Shown: positions 46,806-59,619 of the stretch, one piece after another
How positions within the stretch are numbered: the first letter of the stretch is position 1
Layout of the letters: every line of letters starts with the position of its first letter
From: Cordilura impudica
Taxonomy: Eukaryota > Arthropoda > Insecta > Diptera > Scathophagidae
Length of the DNA: 64,000 nucleotides
Assembly: GCA_963682025.1 (NCBI GenBank)
Contig: OY821517.1
Location: forward strand, 105,762,972 to 105,826,971
Reading direction: 5' to 3'
Program-made: the position numbers and the translations under genes
Notes under the pieces: generated by a model
Told to the model about the DNA's origin: nothing
Database searches by the model: none
The model's input: only the letters and a program-made list of their open reading frames with translations

Positions 46806-47604
46806 AGTTAGAAAATTATAGCCGGTTTAGACCGACCATACGATACACTATACAATGCGTTTAGAGGTCCTATTTCGAAGTTCCAACTAATTGGCTATAG
46901 AAAATAAGCATAAACCAAATTTGAGTGACATTATTATTAATTTTTTTGCCTTCGGATATGAAAAAGTTCATATTGGATTCTATATTTTACTAGGCCAAAA
47001 AGTGGACCGATCCTGACCTTATTTGATAAGAACACTTATTTTGTGAAAAAATATATAAATACCATATTTGAGAAAACTATGTGCAGTGTTTTTGTTTCTT
47101 GATAGACTTAAGTGAAGATAGGGAAGCACCTTTACTAAGAATTGTCCTATAGGATTTATTGTTTTACTAATGATTAATAGGAGCAATAAACACAGCCAAA
47201 CCCAATTTGACCGAGATCTATATGATAATGTGGATCTTTTGCCAATTTAAGTCGAAGTCATAGGGGTTATTTGTATGGGGACTACGTCTGAACATGAACC
47301 GATTTTCGCCAATTTCAACAGTGTTCAAGCTATGTTAGATAGAAGCTTATATACCAAATTTTATCAAAATATATTCATATTTGCGACCTGTTGTTTGATT
47401 ACAATGTTTACATGGACACACAGACGGACGGACGGACGAACGGATAGGCGGACGTCGCTAAATCGACACAGAAAGTGATTTTCAGAAAGTAATTCTGAGT
47501 CGATCGGTATAATTAAAAATGGGTATTGGTCAAATATTTTTGGTAGTTACAAACAGCAGCACAAAGTCATTATACCCAAGCCACATAGTGGTATAGGGTA
47601 TAAA
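46806..47604 (+). mobile_element. DINE-1-like element, full length, moderately diverged
   Basis: 5' GCCGGTTTAGACCGAC palindrome, CGATACACTATACAATGCG, GACGGACGGACGAACGG array, ends CCACATAGTGGTATAGGG and TATAA. A 14-bp local duplication (AGAAAGTGATT / AGAAAGTAATT) lies near 47470-47490. Confidence 0.85.
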
Positions 47605-47796
47605 AATTTTAGGTCATACTTCCGATATAAAGTTATCTCCTGCTATTTTCTTATACCAGTATATACATAAAAAACATATTTAACTCCAATTCTGTATGGG
47701 GCGATGTTTGGACCTAATTCCAGTACAATACAATATTTGCTGTCAAAAATATATGACAAGCTCACTGAAGCTTGGTTTATGCTGATTATACCCTAT

Positions 47797-47935
47797 ACCA
47801 CTATGTGCGAAGGAGTTTATGCCACCGATGTTAGTAACTACCACAAATATTTGATCACATTCAAAAGTCAGTCGGACGGGCGAAATGATCAGTATTGAAA
47901 TTAGTGAAAGCTGGTGCATGTTTCAGATAGCAACT
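47797..47935 (-). mobile_element. DINE-1-like 3'-end fragment
   Basis: Starts TTATACCCTATACCACTATG, then loses the minisatellite and body after AGTCAGTCGGACGGGCG; AATTAGTGAAAGCTGGTGCATG follows. Confidence 0.6.
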
Positions 47936-48880
47936 GATTTTTCTATAAAAAAAATAAAAATTATTGTTTTTATAAAAACAAAATAAATAAGAAATTGTAA
48001 TAAACACTGGTCAAAAAAGAAAGCACATTAACTTTAAATTTAAATGGACTGTGTAACAGTCCGAAAATTGTTGGACAGTCTAATTAAACCATGCCAAATT
48101 TATAATCTGCCAATGTTGCAATGACTACTTAATTTATTAGCCTAAATTATTCCAGGTGCTTATTTATTTAAAAAAAAAAAGCTCCATGCATGCGATGGTT
48201 TAAGTCATACTCATTACCAAGATTGAAGACTGTAACAAGCAAAAAATAGCTAGACTTGGAAGGTAGCGCTTAACTTAAATTGTTTGTATTTAATACTAAA
48301 TATATATTAATTATATGGAGGACTTGTGAGGAATACACTCAACAATTTACATTTAATTTATAATAACAAAGTAATTTATGTAAATTGAATTAGAATTTTA
48401 ACAACTATTGGAAGTTAATTTTCATAGAAATGCAATTTATTGCTGACACCCAGTTAAAATGGAATAATGTTAGGAAACACTCAACAATTTATATTAAACT
48501 TTCTTGTTACAAACAATATGTTGGAAATTATAATAAGAAACTATTTAAAGACAAGATGAAAAATTAAATATTTATACGAACTTTATTTTTAAAAACAGTC
48601 GTACCGGAATTCATTCAGTTAAAACTTTTAATCGAAAACTTGTATTCCAAATGAAACTGGAATTCATAACGATACTTTTAAGAAACCTGGAAACCATACT
48701 ACTCCAAATTTTGAATTGTCGAACAAAATATTAACCTTGTGTGATTAATTCTGTCCCAATTGAAGTGAACTCAATATTTAATTTGATTTACTTATTTTGC
48801 AATGAAGACTCTTTAATTTTTGATTATTTTTCAGTAAATCAATGACAGTAGGCAAAAACCAAACTGCACTGCAAGTGCGA
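47936..48880. other. AT-rich DNA, no gene seen
   Basis: A GAACAATTTAT-like phrase (CTCAACAATTTA) recurs at 48338 and 48480 without a clear repeat structure. Confidence 0.4.
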
Positions 48881-48884
48881 CTAT

Positions 48885-49540
48885 TTATACCCTATACCAC
48901 TATGTGGTGAGGGTATTATGAGCTAGTGCTTAAGTTTGTAACTAACAAAAAAATTTACCTAGATTAACATACTGATCGATTCAGAATCACTTTCTGAGCC
49001 GATCTAGCGATCTCGTATGTATGAATATATTTTGACGAAATTTTGTGTATATGCTTTATCAACTATAGGACAAACGTTATTGAAATATTCAGACCTAGCA
49101 CACACACAAATAATGCTTATCAAGCCAATCAAAATGATGGCAAGATCCAGATTATCATATATCGATAAAATTTGGTGTCTATGTGTCTATTATAGCCACT
49201 AATCAGTAGTCCAAAAAAAACTTTGTCAGACCATTTTTAGTCATAGTTCCCATAAAAGCTGATTTCCGATTTGCATAGATATTTTTTTCAAATATGGTTT
49301 ATATATGTTTTTGAGAACAAGAAGTCACTTTACTAAATTCGGTCATGATCGGTCTATTTTCTGACCTAGTCCCAATATAAAAATAATATCAGAATTGAAC
49401 TTTATATCCCTGTAGGTCACAAATTTATAAAATTTGTTTTATGCTTTTTTTCTATATCCAGGTATTGGATCCAAAACCCCCTCTCGAAACGCATGATATA
49501 GGGTATCGTATCATCGGTCTAGGCCGACTATAATTTATTT
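48885..49540 (-). mobile_element. DINE-1-like element, minisatellite deleted
   Basis: TTATACCCTATACCACTATG at one end and ATCGGTCTAGGCCGACTA at the other. The GTCCGTCC array and neighbouring primer-like segment are deleted (GATCTAGCGATCTCG joins ATGTATGAATATA). Confidence 0.8.
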
Positions 49541-49597
49541 TTTTAAATGTTAAAGGTCAAAGTCGAAAATCGCAATTAAAAAAATTTATTGGCAATT

Positions 49598-50640
49598 TTA
49601 TACCCTTTAAGCCTTTTAATCTAACTACAGGTCGGAAATATGAATATACCCAGCAAAACCTTGGTAATGGTTAGTTATTACCGTTTGCATTACATGGTAA
49701 TGTTAACCCCACACCTTTAGAATTATTTTAAGCTAAATGTAAGGACTTCAACATAATAGTTATTTAAAGACTTACTGGTAATGACAACTGTAAATAATGA
49801 GTTGAATTTAATGAAACAAACTATTTCGCGGCGATAGTCATCATTGGACAAAAACCACAGCAAAACTTGTTAAATTTTACATTACATTATTTACAACAGA
49901 TTGTGCGGTGCCAAAGTGTTGGTTTTACAGAAATTTACTTTCCTCCTACATGTAACAAATGACTCAAAACCCTTCTGTTACCTATAAAGTAACTAGTTAT
50001 TTGTATCAGTACCTAGTAATGTGCCGGTGAGGCCTTTGCTCCAATGACACGCCCATGTTAAAATATTGGTTTCGTAACGGAAAGGTAACTACTGAATACT
50101 TTTGATATCTTATTTTAAAGCTCATTACATGTAATGGAAAGATTTGCTGGGTATGTTGACAAAATTTAGAATATAAACTTCTATCGGCCATAGGATGAAT
50201 GCTATTGGTGGAAATCGGTTCATGTTCACACCTAGTCCCCATATAAATTACTCCTATGAGATCGACTTAAATTGCCATAATATCCAAATTATTATATAGA
50301 ACTCGGCCAATTAGGCTTTGTATATGTTTATTACATCCAATTATCAGCAGTACAAAAATAATCCCTATAGGATATTTCTTAGTCATAGCACCCCATATGA
50401 AGCTGTTTACCGATCTTAAATCTATCAAAAAAACAAAAATATTGCACAGATTTTTCTGAAATTGGGTTTGTATATGTTTTCGCAAAAAATAATATAGTCA
50501 AGATCGGTCCATTTTTCGACCTAGTCCCCATATGAATATAGCATCCGATATAAACTTTTTCATATCCGAAGGCAAACAAATTAATAACAAATTAATTAAT
50601 AAGGTATCGTATGGTCGGTCCATACTGACTATATTTCTTA
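49598..50640 (-). mobile_element. DINE-1-like element, 3' truncated, interrupted by a MITE
   Basis: 49598-49648 and 50152-50640 are the two sides. Ends TATCGTATGGTCGGTCCATA with a damaged palindrome. The break in GAATATA^TTTTGA is exact relative to other copies. Confidence 0.75.
49649..50151. mobile_element. 503-bp TIR element (MITE) inside the DINE copy
   Basis: Ends CCCAGCAAAAC and CCCAGCAAATC read inward, flanked by TA on both sides. The interior has several GGTAATG / CATTAC-type inverted motifs (GTTATTACC, CATTACATGTAATG). No coding capacity. Confidence 0.75.
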
Positions 50641-50971
50641 ATTTTTTTGTTAAATTTGTTTTAAGGGTTTTTCTGAATTAGTTCAACTATTTAGGCTACA
50701 TATTGAGTTAGGAACAACCCACAAGCTTAATAGAGAAATCATTATCAAAGTAATAAAATACAGCAAAACACTGTTATCAAATTAGTACTTAAAGTGCAAT
50801 GGGTACTGAAAGTGCAGACATTTTTTAATCTTTGTTGCAAAGTGTAATTATAATTACATGATTCTAGATTAGTTCGTGTAGCAGATATAAGTTTGTAAAT
50901 ATAAAACAATGACATGTGAGAGCATTGTTAATATCGTGTTTTCACGTTTTTATGGCAGATAAAAGTTATTT

Positions 50972-51762
50972 TTATACCCTATACCACTATGTGGTTTGGG
51001 AATAATGACTTTGTGCTGCTGTTTGTAACTACCAAAAATATTTGACCTAAACCCATCTCTTATTATACCGATCGACTCAAAATCAGTTTCTGAGTCGATT
51101 TAGCGATGTCCGTCCGTCCATCCATGTAAACTTTGTAATCAAACTACAGATCGCAACTATGAATATATTTTGATGAAATGATGGTATATAAGCTTTTACC
51201 GGTCGTAGGATGAACGCTATTGAAATTGGTGAAATTCGGGCCATGTTCAGACCTAGTCCCCATACAAATGACCCCTATAAAATCGACATAAATTCCCATA
51301 AGATCTTAATTATCATATAGATGTCAGTCAAATTGAGTTTGTATGTGTTTATTATATCCACTAATCAGTAGTGCAAAAATAACCCCTAGAGGACAATTCT
51401 TAATCATAGACCCCATATAGAGCTGCTTCCCGTTCTTCACTTAAATATACATATATAAAAAAAACAAAAAAAAATTTGCACAGGTTTTTCTCAAATTTAG
51501 TTCGTATATATTTTTTTCTAAATATAAGTGACTAGACCAAATATGGTCAGGATCGGTCCATTTTTCGACCTAGTCCCCATATAAATATAGCATCCGATAT
51601 GAACTCTTTCATATCTGCAGCCAAAAAAATTAATAACAATGCCACTCAAAATTGGTTTATGCCTATTTTCTATATCGAATTAGTTGGACCGAAAAATAGG
51701 GTCTTTAAACCATGGTATAAGGTATCGTACAGTCGGTCTAGACCGACTTTAATTTTCTTACT
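50972..51762 (-). mobile_element. DINE-1-like element, full length
   Basis: TTATACCCTATACCACTATG to AGTCGGTCTAGACCGACT and CTTACT. Short array (GTCCGTCCGTCCATCC). A long poly-T (51766-51794) follows directly. Confidence 0.87.
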
Positions 51763-51763
51763 T

Positions 51764-51795
<32 letters not shown>

Positions 51796-52082
51796 TTATT
51801 TCTCAATAAATCAAAGTTGAATTTTAAGAATAAAAATAAAAACAGAAATTGATGTATAGTGGGGCCAAGGAGAAAGCATTCCCTAAATATTCATTCGATG
51901 GGGCAAGGAAAATCATTTATATATAACACAATAGTAATACTCTGATAAGTTAATTCACGAAGACCAAATAATTTACCCAATAATGGAGAAAGTAATCAAA
52001 AAGTAATTGTTAGTATAAGATTATAATTTTGCGTAACTATAATTCCAGCAGGCTAATTGGATACAGAAATTTTTGGCATTTA

Positions 52083-52851
52083 TTATACCCTATACCACTA
52101 TGTGGTTTGGGTATAATGACTTTGTGCTGCTGTTTCTAACAACCAAAAATATTTGACCTAGTCCCATCTTTAATTATACCAATCGAATCAGAATCACTTT
52201 CTGAGTTGATTTAACAATGTCCGTCCGTCCGTCCGTCCGTCTGTGTGTCCATGTAAAGCTTGTAATCAAACTGCAGGTCGCAAATATGAATATATTTTGA
52301 TGAAATTTGGAATATAAGCTTATATCGGCCATGGGATGAACGCTATTGAAATTGGTGAGAATCGGTCCATGTTCAGACCTAGCCCCCAAACAAATTACCC
52401 CTATGAAATCGACATAAATTGCCATAAGATCCAAATTGTCATATAGATCTTACTCAAATTGGGTTTTGTATGCGTTCATTACGTCCATTAATGAGTAGTC
52501 CAAAAATTGTCCCTTTGGCCCCATATAGAGCTGCTTCCCGATCTTCACTTAAATCTATTAAAAAACAAAAATATTGCATTGATTCTTCTCAGATTTTGTT
52601 TGTATATATTTTTGCAAAATACAAGAGACTTTACCAAACATGATCAGGATCGGTCCATTTTCGGACCTAGTCTCCATATAGATATAGCATCCGATATGAA
52701 TTTTTTCATATCTGCAGCCAAAAAAATTAATAAAAATCAGACTCAAATTTGGTTTTTGCTTATTTTCTATGTCCAGTTAGTTGGGCCTAAGAGATAGGAC
52801 ATGGTATAGGGTATCGTATAGTCGGTCTAGACCGACTATAATTTTCTTACT
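52083..52851 (-). mobile_element. DINE-1-like element, full length
   Basis: All end features intact (CCACTATGTGGTTTGGG, GTCCGTCC x4, AGTCGGTCTAGACCGACT). It lacks a small segment before CATGGTATAGGGTATCG. Confidence 0.9.
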
Positions 52852-53159
52852 TGTTTTACATTCATCTTAATTTTCAAATTTTCAAGAGAGTGTAATTTTG
52901 AAATGCTATTTTTACCTATAAAGATAGAACTATTTTTGATTCAATTTTGCTATTGGACTTTAAAACTTTTTGTTGTGATAGAAAAATGTGGCGAATCAGC
53001 GAAAATAATCTACCAAATAATGCCAATCGAATCGAATAGCTACAATCAAAAATATAGTTGTAAAAACTATAGAACAATTCAGTGGCGAATTTTTTTTTCT
53101 GTGTGTACAAAATATGTGTTTAGTTTTTTCTTGTTCTTACAAAATTAAAGAAAAATTGA

Positions 53160-54480
53160 GTTGAAATCCCATGTTGCCATATAAAAATATGACAGAGTGT
53201 AAGTGTGGATTTCTTTGTTTTTTTTTTTTTTTATCAAAATTAATACCATAGGTAGCCGATTTGATACCGAAGAATTTACCATCAAAACATCACTTAAGTA
53301 AAAACGCCAGATAGACTTTATTGAATAGAAACACTCAATATATTCAATATAAAATTATTAAATGATCTAAATATAAAAGTAGAACATTTAAGCAATGCTT
53401 GAGTGGCTTATACTTAGTTTTGAAAATATGTTCCAATAAATATTTAATCATACCTAAAATATCAGATTTTTGTTACTATATATCAGGTATTTATAAACGA
53501 ATTTGTTTTAAATTGTGTTTAAAGTCAATTTATATAATTTCTTCATGGTAAAAGATTTAAAAAAAATAGTCAACGATGTCTATGTTGTACGAGTAACAAT
53601 GACATAATGGCTAAATCTAAATCTTATAAAATGCAAGCTAGCAATTTTTAACATCTAGATAAAAAAAAAATCGCTAAATATAGCCTGAGAATGGCTAAAT
53701 TGGCAACCAAGCATATAAAAGAAGTGTTAATTTTTCAACAATACATTATTTATTTGAAGAAACGACTACACTTAAGTATTTTAAATGTTTAAAATTGTTG
53801 GCAAATGTTTAAGAAAAAACATTCGAAGATATGTTGAGACATGTTCGTATGGACGGAAAAGAACTACAACATCAACTACTTTTAGTTATGTATTATCATC
53901 ATTTAAGCAACAATGTTGCAACAGTAGTTAACGCTATATATTATTTGCTGTTGTTGATGGAATTTAGCTTTTTTACTTATTACTCTTTCTCTGGCCGTAA
54001 GTTATAATAAATATCATATTATATTACATGTGGTTTGCAATAGCAAGTTCCAATGTTAATTATGGTTCATGCAAAATTGACAAGCGATGGTGTGCCTAAG
54101 ATTTCTGTACCAGAAATATGATTAAGAATACAAATATTAAAGACATCCGAACTAAAGTCTGTTTTTTTTTTTTTTTTTTTAATAGAATTTAAGTTGTAAA
54201 CTTACAATACAAAAGTGGGAATCTTTAACAAAATTTATGCAAGCTCCAAACTTGATTAGTTCTTTTTTTTAATTGATTGGTAATTATTTACACTAGTCTT
54301 CCATTCGGAGAGTGTAACTCAATTTTGGGTATTTCACAAATTTTGATGTCAAAAACTCTATTACTCTTTTCGAGTCAACTTTTGTTGAGGAGAAAATTAA
54401 AAAATTCTATATTTATTTCTTTTGGGCTATACTAAGATCAGACTTATGTCTGATCTGCAAATAAAATAAGGTAAATTCAA
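53160..54480. other. AT-rich DNA, no gene seen
   Basis: A poly-T (54162-54180) and scattered short repeats only. Confidence 0.45.
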
Positions 54481-54485
54481 AATTA

Positions 54486-54757
54486 TTATTTTATCATGCA
54501 CTCTACGTTTCGATGACGGATTTTCATATTCATTAGTAGTGTATCATAATATTAATTTGATTAATTCTCATTTACATTGTCAAGTGGTTGTTGTATAATA
54601 AACTGAAAGATGAAAAACTGGACATCACGACACAAATTTAATAAAACTAAATAAGTTAATAAAAATAAATAATCAAAATATAAAAAAATCCCAATTTATA
54701 TTTAACAACTAATATCACAGAACTGTTCTGCGAAACGTAGAGTGAAGGATAAAATAA
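54486..54757. mobile_element. 272-bp MITE
   Basis: 27-bp terminal inverted repeats with 2 mismatches, TTATTTTATC followed by CACTCTACGTTTCG. Interior AT-rich and non-coding. Target duplication unclear in the AT-rich flanks. Confidence 0.72.
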
Positions 54758-54759
54758 CT

Positions 54760-56257
54760 AGGGTATTCCCAAGGATGTGCTAACTGTTGTATTAATCGTA
54801 TGTGCTAAAATTGTACAACAGTTGTAAATGTAAATGTTGTTGGTATTTGTAAATTGTAAATATTGTTGGTATTTTCTATACAAGAAAATTAGACGACAAT
54901 ACAACGTTTGAAAGCATGTTTTTGCAGTGTATTATGTGGTCCAACTGATCGTAAAACAGTTCAATAAAAATTCTCATTTAGGTCCTTTCAGATCTTATAA
55001 CTATTTAAAGTCTTAGTTCTACAGCAACGCAATATTACAATAACCTTAAGGTTATAATATAAAATAGAAGTAAATCGAAAGTATCTTCAGGAGTTGTGGG
55101 AATATACCTGCCGCTGCTGCTGGCAGAGACTACACCTAACTAAGAACCATTCCCGAAATTTAACGAACACGTGATATGAAAATTGAATCAATCGCACTAG
55201 TGATTTGGCTGTTTTTAATATAATTCATAAACTAAAAATGTAAGAAAAAAAAACCTTATACCAGTTTTGGGACCTCGCATCCAATATAATTAAAGTCATG
55301 TCAGGAATTGAAGCTGTGTTGGTACTTATAGCCCAGCAAAGTTGTTGGAAATTTTAAGTACGATTTTCTCGCGATAGCGTTCAGAAGAAAATGATTAGAC
55401 AACGGATTCGGATTAGTATATTCCAACCAGACTTACCAACTTAGCTATTTTCGCGCTAGTCTTAACACTTTTTAATTACCCAAAATCAAAATTTTTTTCG
55501 TTTAACGAACTTTTAAAAAAAGAACCTAGTTGGCGCTTTTGGTTTTTCTTTTTTTTTTTTTTATTGTTTTAAGGCTTTTTAACAAAAAATTTTATAAATT
55601 TTATATATTTTATATATTTTTATATTTGGTCAGACACACTCAAAATTAATGCTCTTATTCGTCAATAAGACAACAGTTATATAATAAGATATATAAGTTG
55701 ATTAACAAAGATTCCGATATGCCCAGAAAAATTCCGAGTAGTACGAACTGTATGGATTTCTATAGAAATAACCATTGAAGCAATTATGGAAAGCTTGAGT
55801 TGAAAACTCATTTTAATGATGTTAATGAATAATCGTTTCAGACGATGCTGTTAAAAAAACATGGTAAATTGATTCCAAAAACTATATGGCTCAATTTTAT
55901 AGAAGTACAAAAAAATGAATTGGCATTCGAAAATAATAATGTAAACTAATTTTGAAAAGATAAAAAAAATAAATCGAAGTAATTAATTTCAAAAACTCAG
56001 TGAATGAATTTCCGATTTTTAAATTATCAAGTTTCGTTGTAGGTATATTGACTTTTCCGAATTCAAAGTCAGAACAGTGTTAAATGCAATGAATTTTTTT
56101 TAAATAAAATAGTGAATGGAATATCATTAAACACTGTTAATTTTTTAATAAATATTAAATATGAACTAAAGTTTAAAAATGCATGTCATATTTATTATAA
56201 ATTTCATCAAATGTTCCTATTAAAATTAATTCTCTTCAAACATATTAAAAAAACTAA
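54760..56257. other. AT-rich DNA, no gene seen
   Basis: ACAACTGTTGTA/TACAACAGTTGT-type short inverted motif at about 54777-54820; otherwise nothing. Confidence 0.4.
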
Positions 56258-57890
56258 AGGTACGGTCACATTAGGCAAATATTTGACAAAAAACGCCAAT
56301 TATTTGTTTGCCTCAGTCTGACCACAAAATATTATTTGCCGTCAAACAACAAAACAGCTGATTTTAGGCAAACAAAATTATTTGCCTGCAAACAAATATT
56401 TGCCTAATGTGACCACTCACGACCAAATATTTTCCTCTATTTTGGGCAAATAATTATTTGACCTTACAAAACATTTGTAAGAGCAAACAGTGGCAAACAA
56501 CAGATGTTTCAGCAGTGATATCAACTTTTAACATTTAATTCAGTTATTTATTAAAAAAAAGCTTTTTGTTTTCAAAAGCATTTGTTGTGCGACTTGTTAA
56601 TATTCATTAAAAATTGGCTTTAAATGAAACTATCGCAAAAAATCAATTTACCCGTTATGAACCTATTTGGATTTTTTAAAATTATTTTGGGAAAACGTGG
56701 CATTATCTCATAAAATGACCTATATAATGTTGGTATTTACAACTGAATGTAAGCTGGATCCAATAGCTTCACTTCAAAGTATATTTTGACCTCTTAACCA
56801 CTTAAGGATCGTATATTAGAAATTTTACCTTCAATTTTAATGTTTTTTTAAATATTATGTTATTTCTATTTCTATAATATAATAAATAATGGGATAATTT
56901 CAAATATGGTTATTAATGGGTTAATTTCCCTAAAAAAATAAGATACTTGATTTTCTATTGTACTAACTTACAAATGACTATATACATCCTGTCCTGAAAG
57001 GGTTAAGATGTCAAATTATACATAGAAATAAAGCTAGTGGACCTAGTTTTTATTCAGTTTATTTATGATATATGTCTACTTACGAGACAATTCCATATTT
57101 AAGAAAAAGCTCTATTTCAAAAATACAAAATTTTTAATAGGTTCATAATGGGCTAATGGATTTCAAATTTAAAAATATCGAGTAAAAGACACTCAAGTAA
57201 GTTTTTAAAATATATATATTGTGCTGAAATCCGATACTAAATAACAAAATTATATACAAGTCAATGGCAAAAGTTTGGAAGTCCATAACTCGGAAAATTG
57301 GCTCGATCGCCGAAAAAAAAATATTATCCTAGAACCGCAATAAAATGTTTTATAAGTGGTGAAAATATGAAACCGATCGAGGCATTGCCCCTAAACTCCA
57401 CTTAAGCCAAATTTTTTTTACTTTACCGTATTTATCATTTTAAAAACACAGAATTTGCCACACTGTTACATAACTTAAAATAAACAGCTGTTTATTTTGT
57501 AAACAAAGAAAAAAATAATTATAGTTAAAAATAATATTTAAATATAACAGAAAGCTTCCAAAACTATCATCGATGCGCTCCACAGCACAAAAGAAGAATC
57601 CTTTCGTCCTCGTGCCACATTTGGAAATTTTTGATCAAATATTTTTTAATTTTTGACTGTTTGATCAAACAATTTTTTTAGTCAAATATTTGTTCAAGTG
57701 TGACCGCACGGCAAATATGTTTTCCTTGTTTTTATTTGCCACTATTTGGTAGCTGTTTGATCAAACAAAAAGAGGCAAATAAATGTGCCAAATGTGACCA
57801 CAAAATTAACTCTGTATTTGTTTCACAAATTTTTTGGCAAATACGAGAAAACAAGTTTGCGTCAAATATTTGCCTAATGTGACCGTACCT
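56258..57890. mobile_element. 1.6-kb TIR element, possibly PIF/Harbinger-like, non-autonomous
   Basis: 30-bp perfect terminal inverted repeats beginning AGGTACGGTCACATTAGG, flanked by TAA on each side (56255-56257, 57891-57893), which suits the TWA target duplication of PIF/Harbinger. Near each end the motifs AATGTGACC, GTGTGACCGCACGG and TTTGCC/GGCAAA recur several times in both orientations, like subterminal transposase sites. No transposase frame inside. Confidence 0.7.
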
Positions 57891-57893
57891 TAA

Positions 57894-58670
57894 ATCTTAT
57901 GTAAAACTTTACTATGAAGATGAGGAAGAGAATGACGCAATTTTATTTGAACATGAAGAGGTATAAGAAAAGTTTTTAACGTATTTTAATTTTGTTATTA
58001 TTGCTATCCAGTTTAAACGTTTCATTAAAAAGTAAATGATCTGAAATGTACAAATATTATGTATTTTTTTTAAAAAGTAATAAAAAGAAATAATTCATCT
58101 TTTTTTTATAAACACATAATCAGCGCTTTTAGGGCTTTCATTCTAATTAAAAGGAAAAAGTTGGCATGGCTGATTCCACCATATGTTAACATGTCATAAA
58201 ATGTAAGGCAAATCGCGAAAGGTCTCATTTCGTCGGGGTGTGTTATCTGTGTTGTACAGTAATTTCAGTCACAGATTACTTTTCTAAGTCTGAACATTAG
58301 GGCTATAACTTTTTAACATTTTTTTAAAGTTTGGCATACTATAGTCGTATAGGCCATTGAAAACTTTGAAGAAATACGCTTTAATTATTTCGCTGGCAAA
58401 AAAGTTCACGCACCATCACCGATGAAGTGTCAAATTTGTATTTGTGTTCTATTAAACTGAATACGCCGTAATATATTGGTTGTCAACATCATATTTTAGA
58501 TTTATTATTACGGAACGTAATGGATGAGTTGCTCGAAGTCATCCCCCGGATATTTTTTTTTTTTCTTTTATTTATTTATTATTTTGATGACCTAGTACAA
58601 CAAGACAAAAATCTTAAATATTATAGTGCTAGTGAGTAATAAGAACATAAATCATCTTTAACAATAACAT
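57894..58670. other. AT-rich DNA, no gene seen
   Basis: Includes an ATTTATTTATTATTTTGATGACC stretch near 58568 that may be a SINE-like tail; not supported further. Confidence 0.4.
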
Positions 58671-58675
58671 AACCT

Positions 58676-59490
58676 AACCCATAAAAACAAAGCTTTTATT
58701 AAAACTCTTTCTTTCCTTAAGCATATGAGTTTTGAATCTCTCCGTGACTGTGTGTGACTTTGCGTGACTATTTTAAAATTAAGGTTTGGTCACAACAAGT
58801 GTATGGACAAAGTTCAGATCGATCGGATGAGGGGAAATGGGGTTTAAATGACTCTGTTACTGTGCGTGACTGTGTATGGCTATTTTAAAATTAAGCTTTG
58901 GTCACAACAAGTGTATGGACAAAGTTTCAAATCGATAGGATGAGGGGAAATCCGTTTTAAATCTCTCCGTGACTGTGCGTAAACATGCGTGACTGTGCGT
59001 GACTAAGTCAAAGTTAATCTTTTTTCACGGCAAGTGTACGTAGCAAGTTTCAGATCGATCGGATGAGGGGAAATAGGTTTTAAATCACTCCGTGACTGTG
59101 CGTGACTATGCGTAACTGTGCGTGAATATGTCGAAGTTAGTCTTTCTTTATAGCAAGTATATCGACAAAGTTTGAGATTGATTGGATGAGGGGAAATCCT
59201 TTTTAAATCTCTCCGTACTGTGCGTGACCGTGCGTGACTGTGCGTGACTAAGTCAAAGTTAATCTTTTCTTCATAGCAAGTGTATGGACTAAGTTTCAGA
59301 TCGCTCGGATGAGGGGAAATGACATTTAGATCATTCCGTTACTGTGCGTGACTTTGCGTGACTACCCCAAAATTAATCTGTAGTCAGAACAAGACTATGA
59401 GCCAAGTTTCTGATCAATTGGATAAGGGGGAACGGGGTTGAATCACGGCAGACAGACAGACAGAAAGGACGAGTGAAGAGAAAGAGTTTA
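58676..59490 (+). repeat. Minisatellite element with 'GTGACTGTGC' repeats, copy 3
   Basis: Starts TAACCCATAAAAACAAAGC, then AACTCTTTCTTTCC and CATATGAGTTTTGAATC, the longest preserved left end; six to seven units; ends GACAGACAGACAGAAAGG and AGAGAAAGAGTTT. ACTCTTTCTTT and AAAGAAAGAGT are inverted at the two ends. Confidence 0.78.
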
Positions 59491-59619
59491 ATAAAAAGAA
59501 TATATGAAATTTATAGGTAACAAATGTATAAAGAATTTAATCAAAAACAAAAGAAATTAGTTGATAAATTGAATTTAACGAAGGAATTTAAGCAGCTCAT
59601 TTTTAAACTTGTAAGCGTT

